From JBFJKD01 sp041601945 (GTDB lineage Bacteria > Pseudomonadota > Gammaproteobacteria > Pseudomonadales > Porticoccaceae): 64,000 bases of DNA. The position numbers and the translations under genes are program-made. The notes beneath the pieces were generated by a model that saw nothing but the letters and a program-made list of their open reading frames with translations, was not told the DNA's origin and did no database searches. The stretch lies in contig JBFIHG010000007.1 of the NCBI GenBank assembly GCA_041601945.1, positions 1-64,000 of the forward strand, in the 5' to 3' direction. Numbering within the stretch: the first letter of the stretch is position 1; every line of letters starts with the position of its first letter. Shown here one piece after another: positions 1-7,220 of this stretch.

Positions 1-60
1 CACAACATCGGCGGCGCCCATGGCCATACCCTTAAGAAACAACCGTACATAATGTCCCAT
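1..60 (-). CDS. DUF368 family membrane protein, N-terminal fragment (PopT-like)
   Basis: Only the first 20 codons are inside the window; the gene runs off the left edge. The ATG at 58-60 opens a frame reading LFLKGMAMGAADVV at residues 7-20. From memory this is the invariant N-terminus of DUF368 membrane proteins, which continue PGVSGGT. Members of this family (PopT) were recently proposed to recycle undecaprenyl phosphate across the cytoplasmic membrane. The gene follows pcm by 22 nt on the same strand and is probably co-transcribed. It occupies the place where nlpD and rpoS lie in Pseudomonas. The family call rests on a short stretch, but that stretch is distinctive. Confidence 0.8.
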   Translation of the reverse strand, partial: MGHYVRLFLKGMAMGAADVV

Positions 61-82
61 GCATCGTTATCCGCGTTGCAGA

Positions 83-754
83 TTACCGCCCCAAACCGCT
101 CAACATAGGCACAAAACGCACGCGCTCTATCACCTCGTGGTGATAGTTATCAGAATCTCCCTGGCGCGCAATTAAGCGTAACTCCTGTTCTGCTCCGTCC
201 CCCACCGGGATCACCAACAGTCCATCCGGGGCGAGTTGCGCCAATAACTGCTGCGGAATCTGCTCGGGTGCTGCAGTGCCAATAATACCGTCGTAGGGCG
301 CATACTCGGACCAACCGACGCTGCCATCGGAGTGCGCCAGCGTAATGTTGCGCAACTTGAGTTTGCGCAGCAAACCGCGCGCCCGATCGAGCAGCGGTTT
401 GATGCGCTCGACTGAATAAACCTGATCCACCAGTTGCGCCAGTACGGCAGCCTGATACCCGCAGCCGGTACCGATTTCCAGAACCTTTTTACGCGGCCCG
501 CGAGACAACAATATCTCCGTCATTAACGCCACTACGTAGGGCTGCGAAATGGTCTGGCCATAACCAATAGGCAACGCGGTATCTTCGTAGGCTCGATGGG
601 CCAGCGCTTCGTCGAGAAACAGGTGGCGCGGCGTAACGCGCAACACATCAAGCACTTGCTGGTTTTTAATGCCCTGATCTTTGAGGCGTTGGATAAGGCG
701 CTCGCGGGTACGTTGGGAGGTCATGCCGACCCCACCAAAATCAATCGAATTCAC
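83..754 (-). CDS. pcm: Protein-L-isoaspartate O-methyltransferase
   Basis: Cytosolic repair enzyme that methylates the carboxyl of L-isoaspartyl residues using S-adenosylmethionine. The 223-residue frame shows the family segment TISQPYVVA (residues 68-76), the AdoMet-binding loop VLEIGTGCGYQAAVLA (91-106) and a downstream GTAAPEQIP. The GTG at 754 has an excellent ribosome binding site (AAGGGGA, about 5 nt upstream). An ATG at 724 gives 213 codons, closer to the usual 208, and also follows a G-rich stretch, so the start is unsettled. It lies 30 nt after truD and 22 nt before the DUF368 gene, in one apparent operon. The surE gene that normally precedes pcm is absent here. Confidence 0.95.
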   Translation of the reverse strand: MNSIDFGGVGMTSQRTRERLIQRLKDQGIKNQQVLDVLRVTPRHLFLDEALAHRAYEDTALPIGYGQTISQPYVVALMTEILLSRGPRKKVLEIGTGCGYQAAVLAQLVDQVYSVERIKPLLDRARGLLRKLKLRNITLAHSDGSVGWSEYAPYDGIIGTAAPEQIPQQLLAQLAPDGLLVIPVGDGAEQELRLIARQGDSDNYHHEVIERVRFVPMLSGLGR

Positions 755-784
755 CCGCGTCCCCTTACCCTCATCCAGGCAAAA

Positions 785-1771
785 CTATAACACAGCAGTT
801 CTGGACGAGGCAGTGACATCGGCCATCTCGCGTAGCACTGAGGTGGCAAACACCCCGGGCGGCAGAGAAAAATTTAACGTCAAGACACCGGCGTCCCAGA
901 GCCAGGTCATGGATTCGAGCGAAACCACTAATGGGCGCCGCTCCTGCCGCAGTCCCGCATGCTCCAAACCGTGACACCAATGCTGCCAGGGCGCTAATAC
1001 TTCCGACTCAAGGACGGCCACGTCGGCCACGGCCAATGTTCTACCGCGCCCCCATAACGGTCCAGAGGGTTCCGTTTCGAGCGCCAGCGGTTGGCGCCAG
1101 GAGCCGCGTCTGATGCGCTCTGAGAGGACTAGATTGAACAGATAGGCGCGCGCAGCCGATAGATAGATGCCTTTGCGACCACCGCCGGCCCGACCGCGCC
1201 CCGCGCGCAATAAACGATCTGCCTGTAGTAGATTTCCAGCGTCGAACCCAAAGCGTTGCGGACCGAAGTAATTTGGGATCCCAAACTTTTGCAGCAATTG
1301 CAGTCGCTGCTCCAGTACTGCCCGCTCGCCGACCAGGTTGCGTAGCGCAATGACAAACTGGTTGGCCTGGTGACTACCCCGACGCAGTTTGCGCGGGTGC
1401 CATCGGTGTTCCACTATTTCGATGTCGGGCGCATTAAAGCTGTCAACGGTAAAGCGGGAACGGGGTACGCTGAACCACTGGGTGGTTACCGCGCGACGAT
1501 CTTTCATACCGCTGAACCCGATATCCCGCTCTTCAAGTCCTGCTGCTTCCGCGAGTAATTGCGCCACCCACCGCGTGTTTTGATTTCGCTTGCGCACCAA
1601 TAAATAGAGGTGATCTCCATCGGGGGGTGAGTCGGTGTGCAGGATTTCGTCGACCTGAAAGTCCTCGGGCGCTACCCGTATGTCCGCAGCGCATCCGGTT
1701 TTCTCATAGGCGTACGCAAATTCAGTGGAGAAGGAATCCTCAGTAATGGCCCGCCCCCAGATAAAACACAT
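785..1771 (-). CDS. truD: tRNA pseudouridine(13) synthase TruD
   Basis: Makes pseudouridine at position 13 of tRNA-Glu. The catalytic aspartate lies in FSGMKDRRAVTTQW (Asp about residue 91). Other family landmarks are NTRWVAQLLA, VPNYFG-like IPNYFGPQRFG, LSAARAYLFN and the C-terminal PPGVFATSVLRE. The chosen ATG at 1771 gives 328 residues and overlaps the end of the upstream CigR-like gene by 32 nt. In-frame GTG (1831) and ATG (1792) starts lie further upstream inside that gene, and none has a convincing ribosome binding site. TruD normally begins shortly before the 'EDF' segment, so the shortest start fits best. Its neighbours pcm downstream and ispDF further up agree with the usual gammaproteobacterial cluster. 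Confidence 0.93.
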   Translation of the reverse strand: MCFIWGRAITEDSFSTEFAYAYEKTGCAADIRVAPEDFQVDEILHTDSPPDGDHLYLLVRKRNQNTRWVAQLLAEAAGLEERDIGFSGMKDRRAVTTQWFSVPRSRFTVDSFNAPDIEIVEHRWHPRKLRRGSHQANQFVIALRNLVGERAVLEQRLQLLQKFGIPNYFGPQRFGFDAGNLLQADRLLRAGRGRAGGGRKGIYLSAARAYLFNLVLSERIRRGSWRQPLALETEPSGPLWGRGRTLAVADVAVLESEVLAPWQHWCHGLEHAGLRQERRPLVVSLESMTWLWDAGVLTLNFSLPPGVFATSVLREMADVTASSRTAVL

Positions 1772-2216
1772 CCAGTACAGTGCGCGTGGCATCCGCCACT
1801 CGAACAATGCGGTCGTCGATCCGACGAACACTGGTACCGTCCGGCCCGCGCCTCAAGCGCTCCAAAATATCGTCAGGCAAGTTGTGGGCATGGCTATACA
1901 GCTGTTGATCGATAACTTCGCCGCGGGCAACTTTAGCCTGCCAGCCCGGGGGCAACTCACCGCCACGCTCCAATTTTTTGCGCAACCCCGGCGGTAAACT
2001 CTTGGGTTTCTTACCGCCCCTGGCATAACCCTCAGCGCCCAGATAGTCGGCCAGCACGGCGCGGTCGGAGGCGTCAAATACCCCTCTACTTGCCGCGCCG
2101 ACAACAGCACCCACAACTTCGGCGACGGAACCGACACCGTCACCCGACTCGTGCCCACCCCAGGCCTGGCCAATGCCGACCACCAACAATATCGCTATAC
2201 CAATTACTCGTTTCAT
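1740..2216 (-). CDS. CigR/RcnB-like exported protein
   Basis: 158-residue protein with a clear Sec signal peptide (MKRVIGIAILLVVGIGQAWG) followed by a Ser/Gly/Val-rich spacer. The C-terminal half carries KSLPPGLRKKLERGG, LPPGW and a final DRIVRVADATRTVLDVFYL. I recognise this arrangement, LPPG repeats followed by a strand-rich tail ending in a 'RVDxxTxxVLDV' segment, as the RcnB/CigR family of small periplasmic proteins. CigR is an anti-virulence regulator in Salmonella and RcnB acts in nickel/cobalt homeostasis; neither role can be assigned here. It starts at an ATG (2214-2216). Its 3' end overlaps truD, so the two are probably translated from one message. Confidence 0.75.
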   Translation of the reverse strand: MKRVIGIAILLVVGIGQAWGGHESGDGVGSVAEVVGAVVGAASRGVFDASDRAVLADYLGAEGYARGGKKPKSLPPGLRKKLERGGELPPGWQAKVARGEVIDQQLYSHAHNLPDDILERLRRGPDGTSVRRIDDRIVRVADATRTVLDVFYLGAGHY

Positions 2217-2357
2217 CGCTGCCTACCTCTACGCACAGTTACGCCTACAGAACCCGCAATCAGGGTCGGGGGCTGTAGCTATTCTGCCAGCCTCACGAGT
2301 AGCTTGATAGCAAAGAATTTCAGCCCTGCAAACCATCACCTATTTACTGCGCGCCTG

Positions 2358-2385
2358 TTGCAACGCCGACAGCAAACGTTATGAT
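2358..2385 (+). promoter_or_regulatory. Candidate sigma70 promoter of the retropepsin operon
   Basis: TTGCAA (2358-2363), a 16-nt spacer and TATGAT (2380-2385). The -10 matches consensus at five of six positions and the -35 at four. Transcription would start near 2391, just before the hairpin at 2398, leaving a leader of about 70 nt before the ATG at 2461. Confidence 0.45.
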
Positions 2386-2397
2386 AAGCGGCCAAAA

Positions 2398-2431
2398 AGC
2401 CAGTCCCGACGGGTCCTGGCTATTTTCTTTT
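2398..2431 (+). terminator. Terminator-like hairpin in the leader of the retropepsin operon
   Basis: AGCCAG (2398-2403) pairs perfectly with CTGGCT (2416-2421). An inner CCC/GGG stem closes a GAC loop, and the tract TATTTTCTTTT follows. On the opposite strand the hairpin also ends in a run of five T. No gene ends here on either strand. It sits between a candidate promoter and the first gene of the plus-strand operon, so attenuation or protection of the 5' end is a likelier role than ordinary termination. Confidence 0.5.
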
Positions 2432-2460
2432 ACAACAGGCTTTTACAGCAGGCGTGATTC

Positions 2461-3132
2461 ATGGGTTGTTTCAATCACTTTGGGAAGCATTTTCCCCTCT
2501 TTGGCGTAGTACTGTTATCAATTTTCCTGGGTGGCTGCCAGACCTCTGCAACGCACACAACGCCGGTATCTGTACCAGAACCGGTGGTGGTCGAGCCATT
2601 GCCAGTTTGCCCCGAACCGGAAGTCAGTACACCGGCCACACCCACCGCGCCCCTCGAGTGCCCCGAGATTGAACCGCCAACCTGCCCGGTGTGCCCGGCC
2701 GCCCGCATCGGCACTAAAATTGTGCTGGGTGAAATCGAACAGGTTACCGTCAAATCGGCAGGAATGTCGCAGGGGATAAAGTATCTTGCACGCATCGATA
2801 CCGGGGCCACCAGTACTTCGATGCACGCCACCAATGTCACCCGTTTTGAACGGGATGGAGACCGCTGGGTACGCTTCGAAATCGACAGCCCCCGCAATGA
2901 GGAAATTATTACCCTCGAACGACCACTGGTACGCAGAATCCGCGTCAAACGGGAAGAGCAGGACGACCGCCGCCTGGTGGTAGTCCTCACTTTGACCTTA
3001 GGCAAGATTACGCGACACGTCGAAGTATCACTCACCGACCGGTCCGAAATGGAGTTTCCGGTGCTGATTGGCCGTAACTTTCTGAGGGACGCAGCGATGG
3101 TGGACGTCAGCCAACGGGAAATCATCAAATAA
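2461..3132 (+). CDS. Retropepsin-like aspartic peptidase, outer-membrane/periplasmic lipoprotein (RimK-associated family)
   Basis: 223-residue putative lipoprotein. The signal sequence ends in the lipobox LGGC (lipidated Cys26). A linker of about 50 residues rich in Pro, Val, Glu and Cys follows (C50, C67, C75 and C78, the last two as CPVC). The peptidase domain has the active-site motif RIDTGATSTSMHA (Asp113) and the second flap/strand motif VLIGRNFL near the C-terminus. This is the family often named 'ATP-dependent zinc protease', although it is a single-domain retropepsin fold. It is the first gene of a three-gene operon with the transglutaminase/7TM protein (16 nt downstream) and the ATP-grasp ligase. 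This trio is, from memory, called RloA-RloB-RloC and linked to osmotic stress tolerance. The substrate is unknown. Confidence 0.85.
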   Translation: MGCFNHFGKHFPLFGVVLLSIFLGGCQTSATHTTPVSVPEPVVVEPLPVCPEPEVSTPATPTAPLECPEIEPPTCPVCPAARIGTKIVLGEIEQVTVKSAGMSQGIKYLARIDTGATSTSMHATNVTRFERDGDRWVRFEIDSPRNEEIITLERPLVRRIRVKREEQDDRRLVVVLTLTLGKITRHVEVSLTDRSEMEFPVLIGRNFLRDAAMVDVSQREIIK

Positions 3133-3148
3133 CTGGAACAACGCCGCA

Positions 3149-4675
3149 ATGACTTCACGTTCACAGATTTATCTTTTTGCCTTTGGCCTGATCAGTGTCG
3201 GATTGGGGCTGACGCTGTACAAAAATCTCGCGTTGCATTTTCCGCTATTCCCCGGGGATGTCCGCACCGTGTGGAATGTCGAAGCGAAAATTACCTTTAA
3301 ACCTTACACGAATGCGCCGATTACCGCTGACCTGGCCTTGCCGGATGTGCAAAACGGCTATGAAATTCTCGACGAAACGTTTGGCTCTTCCGGATACCGG
3401 TTCAACATCGAGGAAGAAAACGAACAGCGCCGTGCGGTCTGGACCCAGCCGAACGCAAGCGGCGAACAAACGCTGTATTACAAAGTGCAGGTTACTGAAA
3501 GCGGTACGGGTATAACCGCGCCGTCCCCCGACTTTCCCATCGACATAACCAAGCCCGACTGGACCCAGGCGGAGGCCACCGCGGCGTTAAGCATTATCCA
3601 GCGTGTACGAGACGTCAGCAGCGCTCCTCAGGAGTTCGCTGCGGCACTACTCACTACGCTTAACGGCGACCAGGTGAATCAGGACGTTAGACTGCTGCTG
3701 GCCAGCAATGCAAAAAAATCCATCGCTGATATAGCGCTTAAGCTGTTGGCCGAGGCGGACATTCCTGCCCATATGATTCGCGGCGTGCGCTTGCGTAACC
3801 GCCAGTACAACGATCCACCAACTGAATTAATTGAAGTTTACGACGGCTCCAGCTGGATGATTTTTGACCCGGAAAATGCGCAGCCCGGCCTGCCGCCCAA
3901 TTTTTTTATGTGGCAACGGGGCGGGTACTCATTACTGGACCTTGAGGGAGGCAGAAATTCCAGAATCCGTTTCTCCATACTGTCCAACGTGATTCCCTCA
4001 AAAAACATCGCACTGAAGCTGGCCAAAGCCGAGACCGTTGCGCTTGTCGATTTCAACATTTACAGCCTGCCGATTGAAAAACAAAATATCTTTAAATCTT
4101 TGTTGCTGGTGCCGATCGGGGCGCTTGTGGTGGTTATTTTTCGAGTGTTGATTGGCCTGAAAACCTCGGGCACTTTTATGCCAGTATTGATTGCACTGGC
4201 GTTTATTCAAACTACATTACTGGCAGGAATAGGCATTCTCGTCACCCTGGTTCTAGTGGGATTGTGGTTACGCTCCTATCTCAGCCGACTCGATTTATTA
4301 ATGGTCTCGCGCATTGGCGCGGTGTTAATTATGGTGGTGTTCTTGATGGCGGGATTTAGCGTCATGAGTTACAAACTCGGTCTCGACCAGGTGCTGAACA
4401 TCACGTTCTTCCCGATGATTATTATGGCGTGGACTATCGAACGCATGTCGATCACCTGGGAGGAAGACGGTCCGCGGGAAGTCGCCAAGCAGGGTAGTGG
4501 CAGTTTGCTGGTTGCGGTGATCGCATATCTGAGCATGACCAACCGCATGGTGGAACACCTGACCTACAATTTCCCAGAATTATTACTGGTGGTATTGGGC
4601 ATTATTCTGATGCTGGGACAATATTCCGGCTATCGCCTGTCTGAATTGCGCCGCTTCCGGCATATGCACGACTAA
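3149..4675 (+). CDS. Inactive transglutaminase-like domain fused to seven transmembrane helices
   Basis: 508-residue inner-membrane protein. One N-terminal membrane segment (about residues 6-28) is followed by a large extracytoplasmic region (about 30-300). That region contains the transglutaminase-like part (HMIRGVRLRNRQYNDPPTE, then WMIFDPENAQPGLPPNFF) and lacks an obvious catalytic cysteine. From about residue 310 a run of hydrophobic helices begins with SLLLVPIGALVVVIFRVLIG and LIALAFIQTTLLAGIGILV. The family (inactive transglutaminase plus 7TM, also called RloB) is nearly always encoded between a retropepsin and an ATP-grasp ligase, exactly as here. A role in moving or presenting a peptide-like product across the membrane is an inference from that context. 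Confidence 0.88.
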   Translation: MTSRSQIYLFAFGLISVGLGLTLYKNLALHFPLFPGDVRTVWNVEAKITFKPYTNAPITADLALPDVQNGYEILDETFGSSGYRFNIEEENEQRRAVWTQPNASGEQTLYYKVQVTESGTGITAPSPDFPIDITKPDWTQAEATAALSIIQRVRDVSSAPQEFAAALLTTLNGDQVNQDVRLLLASNAKKSIADIALKLLAEADIPAHMIRGVRLRNRQYNDPPTELIEVYDGSSWMIFDPENAQPGLPPNFFMWQRGGYSLLDLEGGRNSRIRFSILSNVIPSKNIALKLAKAETVALVDFNIYSLPIEKQNIFKSLLLVPIGALVVVIFRVLIGLKTSGTFMPVLIALAFIQTTLLAGIGILVTLVLVGLWLRSYLSRLDLLMVSRIGAVLIMVVFLMAGFSVMSYKLGLDQVLNITFFPMIIMAWTIERMSITWEEDGPREVAKQGSGSLLVAVIAYLSMTNRMVEHLTYNFPELLLVVLGIILMLGQYSGYRLSELRRFRHMHD

Positions 4676-4708
4676 AACCGACCACACACTCAACGATACA
4701 GCGCCAAT

Positions 4709-5653
4709 ATGTGGATTACACAACACAAAAAATTACGCGCCAAAGGCATTCTCGGGCTGAACGAGCGCAATGTTTGCTATATATCGCGTTATAACAGCCG
4801 CAAATATTATCCGTTAGTGGATAATAAACTGTTAACCAAGCGCGCGGCCGAAGAAGCACGCATTTCAGTTCCCGATCTGTTGGGGGTTATCGATTCTCCC
4901 TACCTGTTAAATAAGCTTCCGCAGATGCTTGGCCCGCTACATGAGTTTGTAGTAAAACCGGCTCGTGGCAGCGGCGGGAAAGGCATATTAGTGATTACCG
5001 GCCGCGCCGGGGAAAATTATGTTAAACCCGGCGGACGGGTGCTCACGCTGGGTGACGTCCACCACGATATCTCCAACATCCTCAGCGGCGTGTACAGTCT
5101 GGGCGGAAAGCCCGACAGCGCATTTGTCGAGACTCTGGTACACGGCGATCCGTTCCTGCAAAAGTACAGTCATCAGGGTTTGCCGGATATTCGCGTCATC
5201 ATATTCCAGGGTTTTCCAGTGATGGCAATGCTGCGCTGCCCGACTAAATCGTCCGACGGCAAAGCCAATTTACACCAGGGCGCGGTGGGCGTCGGTATTG
5301 ACATCACCTCGGGGAAAGCCCTGCGCGCGGTACAGAATAATCGCATCGTTTCGGTACACCCGGATACCGGTGTCGATTTTAGCGATCTTGTGATTCCCAA
5401 CTGGCGCGACCTGTTGCGCCTGGCGTCCAGCTGCTATGACTTTACTAACCTGGGCTATCTGGGTTGCGATATGGTGCTGGATCGTACCCGTGGACCCCTG
5501 ATCCTCGAAGTTAACGCCCGTCCCGGACTGAGCATCCAAACTGCATCGGGAGTAGGTTTGCGTCATCGCCTGCAAGCCATTGAGGCGTTGGTTGGCCCGG
5601 ATATGGACATCGATCGGCGTATAGATATTATACAAACTGGCATTTTTGATTAG
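4709..5653 (+). CDS. ATP-grasp alpha-L-glutamate ligase-like protein
   Basis: 314-residue cytosolic ATP-grasp enzyme. The glycine-rich ATP-binding loop is FVVKPARGSGGKGILVI (about residues 80-96). The metal-binding acidic motif is LILEVNARPGLSIQ (about 265-278). GAVGVGIDITSG and YLGCDMVLD are further family blocks. These enzymes resemble RimK and glutathione synthase and form amide bonds between a carboxylate and an amine; the substrates of this subfamily are not known. It starts 33 nt after the 7TM gene and ends the three-gene operon. It faces ispF tail to tail, with no clear terminator in the 88 nt between them. Confidence 0.88.
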   Translation: MWITQHKKLRAKGILGLNERNVCYISRYNSRKYYPLVDNKLLTKRAAEEARISVPDLLGVIDSPYLLNKLPQMLGPLHEFVVKPARGSGGKGILVITGRAGENYVKPGGRVLTLGDVHHDISNILSGVYSLGGKPDSAFVETLVHGDPFLQKYSHQGLPDIRVIIFQGFPVMAMLRCPTKSSDGKANLHQGAVGVGIDITSGKALRAVQNNRIVSVHPDTGVDFSDLVIPNWRDLLRLASSCYDFTNLGYLGCDMVLDRTRGPLILEVNARPGLSIQTASGVGLRHRLQAIEALVGPDMDIDRRIDIIQTGIFD

Positions 5654-5741
5654 GGCTCTGCATTTTAGGAATGACGATCATCGGGACACGCAGCAATTTT
5701 TAGCGTTATTTTCTACCCGAAAAATTGACCCGTTATCGTGA

Positions 5742-6218
5742 TTAACGCTGTAACAGCACCATCGCATGGCAGGCTATACCTTCCCCCCGCCCGATAAAAC
5801 CGAGGCCCTCTGTGGTAGTTGCCTTGATATTTAATTGTGCCGATTCGCACGCCAGATCGGCTGCCAGACAGGCGAGCATTGCGGGAATGTGGGGCGCCAT
5901 TTTGGGCGCTTCGGCCACCAACGTCAGATCGGCGTTGCCAAGTTGCCAGCCCTGGTCGCCCACTAAAACCATCACCTTGCGCAACATCAGGCGGCTGTCG
6001 CAGCCCTGCCAGCGTGGGTCGCTATCTGGAAAATGCTGACCGATATCGCCCAGCGCCGCCGCGCCGAGTAGGGCATCACACAGCGCGTGAATCAGCACAT
6101 CGCCATCGGAATGGGCAACCAGGCCGCGGTGATAAGGAATGCCTACGCCACCAATGACTATGCGCTCCCCTGCGCCGAAAGCGTGTACGTCGTAGCCATG
6201 CCCTACTCTAAACACCAT
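5742..6218 (-). CDS. ispF: 2-C-methyl-D-erythritol 2,4-cyclodiphosphate synthase
   Basis: Fifth enzyme of the methylerythritol phosphate route: converts CDP-ME-2-phosphate to ME-2,4-cyclodiphosphate with release of CMP. Zinc ligands are visible in GHGYDVHAF (Asp and His) and in the AHSDGDVLIHALCDALLG block, followed by FPDSDPRW and the C-terminal TTTEGLGFIGRGEGI. The ATG at 6218 yields 158 residues, the family length (E. coli 159). A longer frame reaching 6263 adds residues unlike the family. The start lies inside the end of ispD (11-nt overlap), which suggests translational coupling. It is the last gene of the pyrG-kdsA-eno-ftsB-ispD-ispF series. Confidence 0.97.
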   Translation of the reverse strand: MVFRVGHGYDVHAFGAGERIVIGGVGIPYHRGLVAHSDGDVLIHALCDALLGAAALGDIGQHFPDSDPRWQGCDSRLMLRKVMVLVGDQGWQLGNADLTLVAEAPKMAPHIPAMLACLAADLACESAQLNIKATTTEGLGFIGRGEGIACHAMVLLQR

Positions 6219-6912
6219 CAGATTCCCTCTGCTGCGACTCAAGGATAGCACCGGCGACGACAAAATCTTCCGGTTCGGTAACCTTGATATTATCGCGGCG
6301 ACCTCTCACTACCTGCGGTAGATAACCCAGATTTTCGACCGCTGCGGCTTCATCGGTACAGGCCCCCTGCCGCGCGTCAGCGTGCTCAAGCGCCTCCCGT
6401 AGTATGCCGAAGCGGAAAGCCTGAGGAGTTTGCGCAAGCCACAGATTGGCGCGATCCTCCGTGGCAACTACCAAATGCGTGTCGCCCACGCGCTTCACGG
6501 TGTCCTGCACCGGCACCGCCAACAAACCACCAATGGCATTATCTTGCAGGGTGGTCATCAGCAGCGTGATATCTGCTGTGGTGACGCAGGGGCGCGCCGC
6601 ATCGTGTACCAGCACCCAATCTTCAGCGTCAGCTTCGGTAGCGAGGGCGGCGAGCGCCAGGCGTACCGAATCCGCGCGCTGCGCCCCGCCGGCAACGGTG
6701 CGAATGCGGGCATCTTGCCCGATTGGCAGGTGTTGCCAATGGCTATCATTCGGGTGAATGGCAACCACAAGAGCTTTAGGTACTACCTGCAGCAGACGTT
6801 CCAGCGTGTGCTCGATTAAGGGGCGACCTGACAACAACTGGTATTGCTTGGGAATTAACCCACCCACTCGTGTGCCGGTCCCCGCCGCTGGCACCACTAT
6901 CCAGCAGTTCAT
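6208..6912 (-). CDS. ispD: 2-C-methyl-D-erythritol 4-phosphate cytidylyltransferase
   Basis: Third step of the methylerythritol phosphate route: activates MEP with CTP to CDP-ME. The nucleotide-binding N-terminus is VVPAAGTGTRVGGLIPKQY. The metal-binding aspartate lies in VLVHDAARPCVT. QTPQAFRFGIL and a C-terminal GRRDNIKVTEPEDF complete the family pattern. At 234 residues it has the usual length. It overlaps ftsB by the 4-nt ATGA junction and ispF by 11 nt. CTP for the reaction is made by pyrG, encoded further up the same series. Confidence 0.97.
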   Translation of the reverse strand: MNCWIVVPAAGTGTRVGGLIPKQYQLLSGRPLIEHTLERLLQVVPKALVVAIHPNDSHWQHLPIGQDARIRTVAGGAQRADSVRLALAALATEADAEDWVLVHDAARPCVTTADITLLMTTLQDNAIGGLLAVPVQDTVKRVGDTHLVVATEDRANLWLAQTPQAFRFGILREALEHADARQGACTDEAAAVENLGYLPQVVRGRRDNIKVTEPEDFVVAGAILESQQRESDGV

Positions 6913-7193
6913 GGCTTTTTTCCAGGCTCGATAACCATGTAAAAGGTTTCGCCTTGCTTGATCATACCGAGATCGCCGCGCGCGCGCTCTTCAACGCTGT
7001 CCAGACCATCCTTGAGATCTTCTACTTCCACCGCCAGTACTCGATTGCGCTCGCGGTGCCGCTCATTCTCAAGGCGCTGCTGTGCGACTTTGCGCTCGAG
7101 ATTTACCTTTTGTGCCAGACTACCCTCGCCAACCCACAGGCGATATTGAAAAATTACCAGTAACACCGTGAGAATGACGAGCAGCCAACGCAT
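6909..7193 (-). CDS. ftsB: Cell division protein FtsB
   Basis: Small bitopic division protein that forms the FtsB-FtsL-FtsQ complex at the septum. The 94 residues give one membrane helix at the very N-terminus (RWLLVILTVLLVIFQYRLW). A charged, heptad-like coiled coil follows (about residues 25-70, rich in Leu, Glu and Arg), then the conserved end RARGDLGMIKQGETFYMV. Position between eno and ispD is the same as in Pseudomonas and E. coli. The ATG is at 7191-7193, and the stop overlaps the ispD start (ATGA). Confidence 0.95.
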   Translation of the reverse strand: MRWLLVILTVLLVIFQYRLWVGEGSLAQKVNLERKVAQQRLENERHRERNRVLAVEVEDLKDGLDSVEERARGDLGMIKQGETFYMVIEPGKKP

Positions 7194-7220
7194 ATAGCGA
7201 CCCTCCGCCGTCCTGGATAC

